Shown here: in pieces, positions 1 to 5,402 of the stretch | Position numbering within the stretch: the first letter of the stretch is position 1 | How the letters are laid out: every line of letters starts with the position of its first letter | Origin: Niveispirillum sp. | Lineage (GTDB): Bacteria > Pseudomonadota > Alphaproteobacteria > Azospirillales > Azospirillaceae | Length of the DNA: 6,803 bases | Direction: 5' to 3' | Assembly: GCA_016463045.1 (NCBI GenBank) | Contig: JAEMSB010000259.1 | Coordinates: 1 to 6,803 of the forward strand | The notes under the pieces: generated by a model | Told to the model about the DNA's origin: nothing | The model's database searches: none | Seen by the model: the letters and a program-made list of their open reading frames with translations, nothing else | Position numbers and translations under genes: made by a program

Positions 1-93
1 GCCCGTAGCCGCACCCGCGGGCCCCGCCACCATCAACCCCGCCGCCCCTGCCAGCAGCAGCAGCGACCGCCGCGTCAACTCCGTCCCGCGCAT
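1..93 (-). CDS. N-terminal fragment of a Tat-exported protein (function unknown)
   Basis: This is the 5' end of a minus-strand gene; only 31 codons lie in the window and no stop is reached. The ATG at 93-91 is preceded 5-10 nt upstream by a run of six G (104-99) that can serve as ribosome binding site. The encoded N-terminus has the pattern of a twin-arginine signal: a short polar n-region, TRRSLLLL at residues 7-14, a Gly/Ala-rich hydrophobic core to about residue 24, and an A-G-A site at 26-28 for signal peptidase cleavage. The product is therefore likely folded in the cytoplasm and exported by Tat. Its mature domain is not visible. The LacI-type operator just upstream (129-146) suggests a carbohydrate-related enzyme, but that is an inference from the operator only. 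Confidence 0.75.
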   Translation of the reverse strand, partial: MRGTELTRRSLLLLAGAAGLMVAGPAGAATG

Positions 94-122
94 CCCATCC
101 CCCCATTTTTCTTGGCGGGCTG

Positions 123-151
123 AGAATAATTGATACCGGTGTCAATGCGAA
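123..151 (-). promoter_or_regulatory. Candidate promoter of the Tat-signal gene
   Basis: Read on the minus strand, TTCGCA (151-146, 4/6 to the sigma-70 -35) and TATTCT (128-123, 4/6 to the -10) are separated by 17 nt. Transcription would start near 116 and give a leader of about 23 nt. The match is modest. The support is that the spacer coincides almost exactly with the operator-like palindrome at 129-146, the usual layout of a repressed promoter. A perfect TTGACA (145-140) also lies here, but no -10 is found at the right distance from it. Confidence 0.4.
129..146. promoter_or_regulatory. LacI-family-like operator palindrome
   Basis: ATTGATACCGGTGTCAAT is an 18-bp palindrome with eight of nine base pairs symmetric; only T134/G141 breaks symmetry. 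The even-length dyad with a central CG step and TGATACCGGTGTCA core is the form expected of LacI/GalR-family operators, which in alphaproteobacteria commonly control glycoside-use genes. It lies 36-53 bp before the start of the Tat-signal gene. No regulator gene is in the window, so the family assignment is by motif shape only. Confidence 0.6.
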
Positions 152-177
152 GCCTTATTGGTGGATGCCGGATCAAG

Positions 178-276
178 CGTAGGTCAGGTCGAGGGGCGTT
201 TACGATCGGAGCCCTGACAGCAAAGGATCAAAGGCCTGTTCTGTCAGGGCTCGCCACCGGCTCAACCTGACCTACG
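178..276. repeat. Nested inverted-repeat element (REP/MITE-like, ~99 bp)
   Basis: Outer arms CGTAGGTCAGGTCGAG (178-193) and its complement (261-276) match in 15 of 16 positions; the one mismatch becomes a G-U wobble in minus-strand RNA. A second, perfect 12-bp pair, GAGCCCTGACAG (209-220) with 241-252, is nested inside around a 20-nt loop that holds two copies of CAAAGG. The whole can fold as one long interrupted hairpin. It lies directly after the DUF6702 gene and has no U-run, so it is not a standard intrinsic terminator. It may still slow transcription or protect the 3' end of the mRNA. The arms starting with GTAGG recall dispersed REP or MITE elements; no target duplication is visible at the edges. 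Confidence 0.7.
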
Positions 277-294
277 GCTGCTCAATACGCCGCC

Positions 295-825
295 TTACCC
301 CAACACCACAACCTTCTCCCCATCCCCGCCCAGGAAGGTCAGGGTGCGGGTGCGGCCCGGATCGCCATAGAGATCGAAATTCACCTGATTGATCTGAACG
401 GGAAACACATCGCGCAGGATCATGTTGCGCACCGACAGTCGGTCGGGCGGCGCCGTCATGGGCATTTCCTGATAGACGCGAACCTCTTCCCCGTCCAGCT
501 CCGCCCCCAGCAGTTTCAGCGCCAGCGAAGGCCCGCCCGGCACGGTCAGGCCGAACCGTGCTTCGACATAAAGCGCCAGCCGCGCCCGATCCTCTAACTG
601 CGACAGATCGGGCGTGGGCATCTTCACGATCTGGTTCAGGGCCATTTCGGCATCATGGGCGTGCAGCGTGTGCTCCACCTCCAGAACGCCGCTGGTCCGG
701 TTCAACCGGACCAGGGTCAGTGCTGCCTTGGCGCGATGGGCGCGGGCCATAGGCACCGCACCCATCACCATTCCCAACCCGGCCAGCGCCAGAACCCGGC
801 GCCGGCCGATCAACGCAGCCGTCAC
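295..825 (-). CDS. Exported DUF6702-family protein
   Basis: 176 aa, starting on GTG (825-823), which overlaps the TGA of the M1 peptidase gene by 4 bp (GTGA); GGGGGGA (836-830) is the ribosome binding site. Such an overlap implies translational coupling. Residues 1-29 form an export signal with a triple arginine (GRRRVLALAG, residues 7-16) and an A-R-A cleavage site at 27-29, possibly Tat-dependent. The mature protein has the features I associate with DUF6702: HRAKAALTLVRLN at its start (30-42), HTLHAHDAE (52-60), and a C-terminal NMILRDVFPVQINQVNF block (134-150). The family has no known biochemical function. It is small, probably a single beta-rich periplasmic domain. Co-translation with the peptidase suggests a partner, chaperone or inhibitor role, which is inference. 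It ends just before the nested inverted repeat. Confidence 0.8.
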   Translation of the reverse strand: MTAALIGRRRVLALAGLGMVMGAVPMARAHRAKAALTLVRLNRTSGVLEVEHTLHAHDAEMALNQIVKMPTPDLSQLEDRARLALYVEARFGLTVPGGPSLALKLLGAELDGEEVRVYQEMPMTAPPDRLSVRNMILRDVFPVQINQVNFDLYGDPGRTRTLTFLGGDGEKVVVLG

Positions 826-3308
826 GGCGTCCCCCCGGCGGGCGTCAGGGGCACTTCCTTGCCCGGCTGCGCCTTGCCATCCGCGTCCTTCTTGGCCTTC
901 AACTCAACCAGCATGTCGGCCATCAGGTCCTTGTCCTCATCCTTCATCTTGTACAGTTCCAGACGGGAAGAGGCGATCTTGCGCGGATAGGCATTGTTGG
1001 CGACATTGGCGTCGGCAATCTCCTGGCGCGGGTCCAGCTCGATCCCCACCACCTGTTTCGGCCGGATCAGCATCTTGGTCACGGCCTTGGCATTGTAGCG
1101 CCAGATCTCCGCCGGGATCATCACGAACTCCGTGGTCCCGTCGGCATAGGTCAGGCGCAGCGGCAGCGGCATGACCAGGCCGCCCTTGTTGGCGAAATCG
1201 ACGAAATAGACCCAGTCGCCATCCTTCTCGGCCCGCGCGAGCGCCTCACGCTCCCACGGGTCCAGCCCCTCCACCATATCCGCGAACTTGTTGCGGTCCT
1301 TGTTGGTGGGCGTGAACTTGTCATTCTCGTTATAGAAATCCTTCAGGTCCGGCTCCCGCTCCAGCAGGGTTTTCAGACCCTGCTCGCGGTTATGCACCTG
1401 GGCCAGCGGTTCGGCATTGTCGCGGCGATATTCCTCGCGCTGCAACGGCTTCTCGATATCGGGATTGCCGGTGGAGATACGGTATTCCCGCACGCCCGAC
1501 AGGTCGATATCGACATGGTCGGTCGTATAGAACCAGCCGCGCCAGAACCAGTCCAGGTCGATGCCCGACGCATCCTCCATGCTGCGGAAGAAGTCGGACG
1601 GGGTCGGGCGCTTGAACTTCCAGCGCTGCGAATATTCACGGAACGCATGGTCGAACAGCTCCCGGCCCATCACCGTCTCGCGCAGGATGGTCAGGGCCGT
1701 GGCCGGCTTGGTATAGGCGTTGGGACCGAATTGTAGCACCGAATCCGACTGGGTCATGATCGGCACCTGACCTTGGCTGGTCATGTAGCTGGTAATTTCG
1801 GCGGGCAGGTTGGGATTGCGGCGATGTTCGCCGAAATTCTCCTCCCACTCCAGATGCGCGATATTCTGGACGAAGGTGTTCAGCCCCTCATCCATCCAGC
1901 TCCATTGCCGTTCGTCCGAATTCACGATCATCGGGTAATAGAAATGCCCGACCTCATGAATGACGACGCCGATCAAGCCATATTTGGCATTGGCCGTGTA
2001 GGTGCGCTTGCCCGTCTTCTTGTCGATATTGGGACGATATCCGTTGAAGGTGATCATCGGATATTCCATGCCGCCACCGTCCCAGGTATTGACCGACTGT
2101 GCCGTCGGGTACGGATAGGCAAAGGAATATTTGCTGTAGGTCTTGATCGTGTGCGCCACGGCCCAGGTCGAATATTTCGACCAGAGCGGTTCGGCCTCGT
2201 TCGGATAGAAGGACATGGCCAGCACGGGCGGGCCGGACGGATTGTCCTGGGTCACCCCCATCGCGTCCCAGATGAACTTGTTAGAACTGGCAAAGGCAAA
2301 ATCGCGGACATTTTTGGCCGTGAAGCGCCAGGTCTTTGTGGCCTTGTCCGTATCCTTCTCGTTGGCCAGGGCTTCGTCCGGCGTCACGATGAACATCGGT
2401 TTGTCGGCCTTGGCCGCCTTGGCCAGACGATCGCGCTGCGTGGCTGTCAGGACATCGCCCGGATTTTGCAATTCGCCCGACGCGCTGACCAAATGGTCGG
2501 CGGGCACGGTGATGGCGACATCATAATCCCCGAATTCCAGGGTGAATTCGCCGCGGCCCAGAAAGGCCTTGTGCTGCCAGCCGGCATAGTCGGTATAGGC
2601 GGCCATACGCGGGAACCATTGCGCGATGAAGAACAGGTCCGTGTTGTTGTCACGGAAATGCTCATACCCGCTGCGCCCGCCGACAATATCCTGATTGATG
2701 ATATTGTACGCCCATTCCACCTTGAACCCGACCGACGCGCCGGGCGCCAGGGGACGGGGCAGGTCGATGCGCATCATGGTATCGACCACCGTGAAGGGCA
2801 GCTTGCGGCCGCCATCATCGGTGACGCTGGCAATCTCCATCCCGTACTTGATGTCCTTCAGGGCCTGGACGCGTGCCAGCGTGCCATAGCTGATCTGGTC
2901 GCCGCCATCCTTGGCCGGGCTGGCCGTGCGGGTCAGTTCGGCGATGGACTTGTCCTTGTAGATATTCTGGTCCAGCTGCAGCCACAGGTACCGCAGCGTA
3001 TCGGGGGAGTTATTGTGGTACTGCACGCTCTGCTTGCCCGTCAGGCGCTTGGCGGCGGCGTCCAGCTTCACCTCAATCCGATAATCGGCGCGCTGCTGCC
3101 AATATTGATGGCCCGGCGCGCCCGATGCGGTGCGATAGGTATTGGGGGTGGGAAGGTCGACCTCCAACTGGCGGAACTTGTCCTGCCAGTCGCCCTTGGT
3201 CTGCACGATGGCATCGGCTGCTGCCCTGTCCGTCGTTGCGATCGTGGCCGACAACACCAAAGCCGTGGCCGCCACCAGGCGCGCCACTCGTCCCCGCCAG
3301 TACCCCAT
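822..3308 (-). CDS. Exported M1-family zinc metallopeptidase
   Basis: 828 aa, in the usual size range for M1 aminopeptidases. Residues 1-33 are a Sec-type signal (basic RGRVAR, hydrophobic core, A-D-A cleavage site at 31-33), so it acts in the periplasm or outside the cell. An N-terminal beta domain (about 60-290) precedes the catalytic domain. The substrate-recognition motif is GGGMEYP at 411-417, where the classical GAMEN Asn is Tyr, as in many bacterial M1 relatives. The zinc site is HEVGH (H451, E452, H455) and E474 in WMDEG, exactly the HExxH-x18-E spacing. Y532 in AYTKPA is the likely transition-state tyrosine. Residues beyond about 600 form a less conserved charged region ending in a Lys/Pro-rich tail. 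The ATG at 3308 has a GGGGG run 7-11 nt upstream (3319-3315). All catalytic residues are present; exact substrate is unknown. It is the first gene of a coupled pair with the DUF6702 gene. Confidence 0.93.
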   Translation of the reverse strand: MGYWRGRVARLVAATALVLSATIATTDRAAADAIVQTKGDWQDKFRQLEVDLPTPNTYRTASGAPGHQYWQQRADYRIEVKLDAAAKRLTGKQSVQYHNNSPDTLRYLWLQLDQNIYKDKSIAELTRTASPAKDGGDQISYGTLARVQALKDIKYGMEIASVTDDGGRKLPFTVVDTMMRIDLPRPLAPGASVGFKVEWAYNIINQDIVGGRSGYEHFRDNNTDLFFIAQWFPRMAAYTDYAGWQHKAFLGRGEFTLEFGDYDVAITVPADHLVSASGELQNPGDVLTATQRDRLAKAAKADKPMFIVTPDEALANEKDTDKATKTWRFTAKNVRDFAFASSNKFIWDAMGVTQDNPSGPPVLAMSFYPNEAEPLWSKYSTWAVAHTIKTYSKYSFAYPYPTAQSVNTWDGGGMEYPMITFNGYRPNIDKKTGKRTYTANAKYGLIGVVIHEVGHFYYPMIVNSDERQWSWMDEGLNTFVQNIAHLEWEENFGEHRRNPNLPAEITSYMTSQGQVPIMTQSDSVLQFGPNAYTKPATALTILRETVMGRELFDHAFREYSQRWKFKRPTPSDFFRSMEDASGIDLDWFWRGWFYTTDHVDIDLSGVREYRISTGNPDIEKPLQREEYRRDNAEPLAQVHNREQGLKTLLEREPDLKDFYNENDKFTPTNKDRNKFADMVEGLDPWEREALARAEKDGDWVYFVDFANKGGLVMPLPLRLTYADGTTEFVMIPAEIWRYNAKAVTKMLIRPKQVVGIELDPRQEIADANVANNAYPRKIASSRLELYKMKDEDKDLMADMLVELKAKKDADGKAQPGKEVPLTPAGGTP

Positions 3309-3432
3309 CCTTAACCCCCAACGTCACGGCCGGGCCTCTTGTCCGGAAGGACCCGCTGCCGACAAGGCTCTGATAATGCTTGGACGCCCAAATCCCGCAA
3401 AGCACAAACAATGGCAAAACCGGCGGAATATT

Positions 3433-3448
3433 GTAACGCTTCGGTAAC
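3433..3448. promoter_or_regulatory. Phased GTAAC direct repeats (candidate response-regulator site)
   Basis: GTAAC occurs at 3433-3437 and 3444-3448, exactly 11 bp apart, and a third copy at 3477-3481 is a further 33 bp (three times 11) away. Tandem half-sites spaced by one helical turn are the binding pattern of OmpR/PhoB-type response regulators. The first copy overlaps a possible -10 (TACAAT on the minus strand) for the peptidase gene. The specific regulator cannot be named from this. Confidence 0.3.
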
Positions 3449-3471
3449 AGAAAGCAGGTGCGGATCAATAA

Positions 3472-3486
3472 TTGCCGTAACGGCAA
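3472..3486. promoter_or_regulatory. Perfect 15-bp operator-like palindrome
   Basis: TTGCCGT-A-ACGGCAA is perfectly symmetric over 7-bp arms with one central base. It lies in the divergent region, 60 bp before the -35 of the transferase promoter and 164 bp before the peptidase start. The short dyad is better suited to a dimeric DNA-binding protein than to an RNA hairpin. The regulator is unknown. Confidence 0.45.
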
Positions 3487-3545
3487 GTCTCCCCGCCCTT
3501 CGGGAATCGCGGGGCGGCCTTCTCGTTGCGTCGGGGCTTCTGTCC

Positions 3546-3574
3546 TTACCAAAGCGGCATGAACCGCCTATCAT
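3546..3574 (+). promoter_or_regulatory. Promoter of the phosphopantetheinyl transferase gene
   Basis: TTACCA (3546-3551, 4/6) and TATCAT (3569-3574, 5/6) are separated by an ideal 17-nt spacer. The spacer holds a small GCGG/CCGC dyad (3554-3557 with 3564-3567). Transcription would begin near 3581, giving a leader of about 22 nt with GGGGG at 3592-3596 before the ATG at 3603. The promoter position argues against any start upstream of 3603. Confidence 0.55.
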
Positions 3575-3602
3575 CCGCGCTTTCTGGAAACGGGGGCATC
3601 GT

Positions 3603-4370
3603 ATGCGGGACGGGTTTGCCATGCGTGGCGACTGGCGACATGACGTGATCGTTGTGACCTTGGCCGTTGATGGCCTTGGCACGCGGGATCTGGCGCCCCT
3701 GTCGCACACGCTGGACCGGGCGGAACGCGACCGCGCGGCCCGTTTCCAGTTTGATGCCGACCGCAATGCCTATATCGCGGCCCACGGCCTGACCCGCCTG
3801 TTCCTGGGTGCCTGGACGGGCCGTGCCGCCGGTTCGCTGGCCTTCAATGCCGGCCCCTATGGCAAACCGGTGCTGGTGCGTGGCGGGGCGTCCTTCAACC
3901 TGTCGCACACCCGCTCCATGGTCGCTGTCGCCGTGGCGGCACAGGGGGAGGTGGGCGTAGATATCGAACCGCTGGTGCCCAACCGTACCGTCGAACTGGA
4001 CATTGCCGACCGCTGGTTCTCGCCCCAGGAAGTGGCGCAGGTCGCCGCTGAGGAGGAAGAGGATGCCAAGCGCACCCGCTTCATCCGCATCTGGAACCTG
4101 AAGGAAGCGGTGATCAAGGCCACCGGCCGCGGCCTGTCACAGGAACTGACCGCCTTCACCGTCACCCCGCCCAAGGCCGACGCCGCCCCCGTTCTGACGA
4201 CGGAAGAGGAATGGCTGCGCGCCGGCGATTGGCGCCTGTCGCAGTGGGATGTGGACGGCCATGTCCTGGCTGCGGCCAGCCTGAACGGCCCCCCCGGCAC
4301 GCTCCGCCACCTGCGCGTCACCGCCGACGGTCTGGCCGCTTTGGCCGACGGCGCACCAATTCTGGTTTAA
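3603..4370 (+). CDS. Sfp-type 4'-phosphopantetheinyl transferase
   Basis: 255 aa from the ATG at 3603, a normal length for Sfp-type enzymes. It transfers 4'-phosphopantetheine from coenzyme A to a serine of acyl or peptidyl carrier proteins, turning apo into holo forms in the cytoplasm. Family motifs in order: AAHGLTRLFLG (about 59-69), YGKP (86-89), FNLSHT (98-103), GVDIE (118-122) and WNLKEAVIKATGRGL (164-178). D120, E122 and E168 are the expected magnesium ligands and K172 the conserved lysine. The reading frame extends upstream to 3339, but the promoter at 3546-3574 and the lack of family similarity before residue 1 favour 3603; an ATG at 3621 is a second choice. No carrier protein, polyketide or non-ribosomal peptide gene is in the window, so its partner is unknown. 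Its TAA directly abuts the stop of the hydrolase gene opposite. Confidence 0.92.
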   Translation: MRDGFAMRGDWRHDVIVVTLAVDGLGTRDLAPLSHTLDRAERDRAARFQFDADRNAYIAAHGLTRLFLGAWTGRAAGSLAFNAGPYGKPVLVRGGASFNLSHTRSMVAVAVAAQGEVGVDIEPLVPNRTVELDIADRWFSPQEVAQVAAEEEEDAKRTRFIRIWNLKEAVIKATGRGLSQELTAFTVTPPKADAAPVLTTEEEWLRAGDWRLSQWDVDGHVLAAASLNGPPGTLRHLRVTADGLAALADGAPILV

Positions 4371-5240
4371 TCACACCCCCGCCACCAGCGGCCACGCCGC
4401 CTTGCACCGTTCGGAAAACAGGCGCAGGTGGCCGATGGTCTTCACGCCCACCTCCTGCGGCTTCACCACCAGATGGCTAATGGTGGCGGCAGGGAAGACC
4501 GCTGCATGGTCACGCACGACCGGCGGCGGGATCATGGGGTCGTCGGCCACGGCGATCAGGCGCACTTCCCCCGTCATGCGGGTCAGGTCCGGCTGCGGCA
4601 GGGCGCGGCCCCAATCGCGGCGATAGAAGCCGCGCGTGGTGCACCAGCGCCGCCATTGCCAAAAGGCGCGCGCCGGAAGATCTTCCCCCTGCCCCAGGAT
4701 GCGGCCCGGTAGATAGCCCAGCAGCAGCGTCGCCACCGGCCCCAGCACGAACCAGAAGGCTGCCGCCTTGCCGATGTAATTCAGGGGATGCCGGGTCCAG
4801 TGTGAGGGGCCGGTGGCCACCGTCGTCAGACGCCGGACCCGGTCGGCCTTTTCATGAAAGGGCAGCCCCATACCGCCCAGCGAATGCCCCACCACTTCCA
4901 GCGGCAGCCCCTCATATCGCGCCGCCAGCCAGTCCAGGGCCGCCGCCTGATCGCTGACGGCCCAGTCGCCCATGTCCGACCGCGCCGCCCGCACCGGTCC
5001 GCGCGCTGACCGCCCGCAATCCCGGTAATCATAGATCAGCACCGCTGCCTGCCGCGCACCGGCCAGCCAGGCCGCGAACTTCGCATAATAATCGCGCGGC
5101 ACACCCGTCGCCCCATGCAGCACGATGGCCAGTAGCGGCTCCCCGTCCGGCAGGAACAGGCGGCCCGCCAAGGTCCAGCCATCGGCGGTGGCAAGGGTGA
5201 CTTGCTGCTCGGTCTGCGGGGCGCTCACGGGATCGCTCAT
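4371..5240 (-). CDS. Alpha/beta hydrolase (serine hydrolase, COG4757-like)
   Basis: 289 aa from the ATG at 5240 (292 aa if the ATG at 5249 is used). I chose 5240 because the promoter at 5268-5296 would start the mRNA near 5261, leaving only about 12 nt before 5249 and no ribosome binding site, while GGTGG lies 4-8 nt before 5240. Numbered from 5249, the fold landmarks are LHGATG (44-49, oxyanion region), the nucleophile elbow GHSLGG with S123, the acid D236 or D237 in ADDPMIPP, and H274 in GHLRLFSE, a complete Ser-Asp-His triad. A cap-like insertion between about 150 and 210 holds a hydrophobic stretch (163-180) that may be a lid or membrane-touching helix. There is no signal peptide, so it is cytosolic. 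Substrate cannot be told; esterase or lipase-like activity is likely. Convergent with the transferase gene with no base between stops. Confidence 0.87.
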   Translation of the reverse strand: MSDPVSAPQTEQQVTLATADGWTLAGRLFLPDGEPLLAIVLHGATGVPRDYYAKFAAWLAGARQAAVLIYDYRDCGRSARGPVRAARSDMGDWAVSDQAAALDWLAARYEGLPLEVVGHSLGGMGLPFHEKADRVRRLTTVATGPSHWTRHPLNYIGKAAAFWFVLGPVATLLLGYLPGRILGQGEDLPARAFWQWRRWCTTRGFYRRDWGRALPQPDLTRMTGEVRLIAVADDPMIPPPVVRDHAAVFPAATISHLVVKPQEVGVKTIGHLRLFSERCKAAWPLVAGV

Positions 5241-5267
5241 TTCCACCATCCGGGGTTTGAAGGGCGG

Positions 5268-5296
5268 ATTATAACGAACGGTCGTGCTTATATCAA
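5268..5296 (-). promoter_or_regulatory. Near-consensus sigma-70 promoter of the alpha/beta hydrolase gene
   Basis: On the minus strand TTGATA (5296-5291, 5/6) and TATAAT (5273-5268, 6/6) are separated by exactly 17 nt. This is the best promoter in the window. The start of transcription would fall near 5261, which favours the ATG at 5240 as the translation start. Confidence 0.75.
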
Positions 5297-5321
5297 TCCC
5301 GACAGGTTGTTACCTATAAGG

Positions 5322-5336
5322 CGCAATATCATTGCG
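5322..5336. promoter_or_regulatory. Perfect inverted repeat between two divergent promoters
   Basis: CGCAAT-ATC-ATTGCG has perfect 6-bp arms around 3 nt. It lies 26 bp upstream of the hydrolase -35 and 7 bp upstream of the likely -35 of the RTX/PPC gene, a typical place for an activator or for a regulator shared by both genes. No cognate regulator gene is visible. Confidence 0.45.
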
Positions 5337-5343
5337 GCTCCAC

Positions 5344-5373
5344 TTGACCATGCGACAGTCCCACCGCCATAAA
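5344..5373 (+). promoter_or_regulatory. Candidate promoter of the RTX/PPC gene
   Basis: TTGACC (5344-5349, 5/6) and CATAAA (5368-5373, 4/6) are separated by 18 nt. The expected transcription start near 5380 leaves a leader of about 23 nt with GGGGCG (5392-5397) before the ATG at 5403. The -10 is weak, consistent with help from a protein bound at the inverted repeat just upstream. Confidence 0.45.
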
Positions 5374-5402
5374 TATCGTCAGGGGCGATATGGGGCGCGG
5401 AT

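Larger units (their letters stand above)
3309..3602. other. Divergent intergenic region between M1 peptidase and phosphopantetheinyl transferase
   Basis: This 294-bp stretch has no convincing gene. An open frame from 3339 runs through it into the transferase, but the part before 3603 shows no protein-family features and is filled with regulatory-looking sequence. It contains, in order: alternative small hairpins in the peptidase leader (3338-3366), two GTAAC half-sites 11 bp apart (3433-3448), a perfect 15-bp palindrome (3472-3486), a GC-rich hairpin (CCCCGC 3491-3496 with GCGGGG 3509-3514) and the transferase promoter (3546-3574). No strong sigma-70 promoter for the minus-strand peptidase gene could be found. 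TACAAT (3435-3430) is a good -10 but lacks a -35 at the right distance, so activation by a regulator is possible. Confidence 0.6.

Noticed and set aside
140..145. Perfect TTGACA on the minus strand as the -35 of the Tat-signal gene
   Set aside because: No -10 hexamer lies 16-18 nt downstream; the match is part of the operator palindrome.
178..276. Intrinsic terminator of the peptidase operon
   Set aside because: The hairpin is strong but is not followed by a U-run on either strand, and its nested arms are far longer than a usual terminator; kept as a repeat element instead.
614..1174. Plus-strand open frame of 186 codons spanning the DUF6702 gene and the peptidase end
   Set aside because: It crosses two real genes on the opposite strand, its translation is Pro/Arg/Ser-rich low-complexity typical of shadow frames, and it shows no family motif.
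1773..3314. Long plus-strand open frame of 513 codons opposite the M1 peptidase gene
   Set aside because: It is antisense to a gene with intact catalytic motifs and signal peptide. Long antisense frames are common in GC-rich genes with biased third positions. Its translation shows no recognisable domain.
3491..3514. GC-rich hairpin as a terminator in the divergent region
   Set aside because: No U-run follows on either strand, and no transcript is expected to end between two divergent genes.
3339..3602. An 88-codon N-terminal extension of the phosphopantetheinyl transferase
   Set aside because: This part covers the promoter, a perfect palindrome and hairpins, has no similarity to the family, and would make the protein about 90 residues too long.
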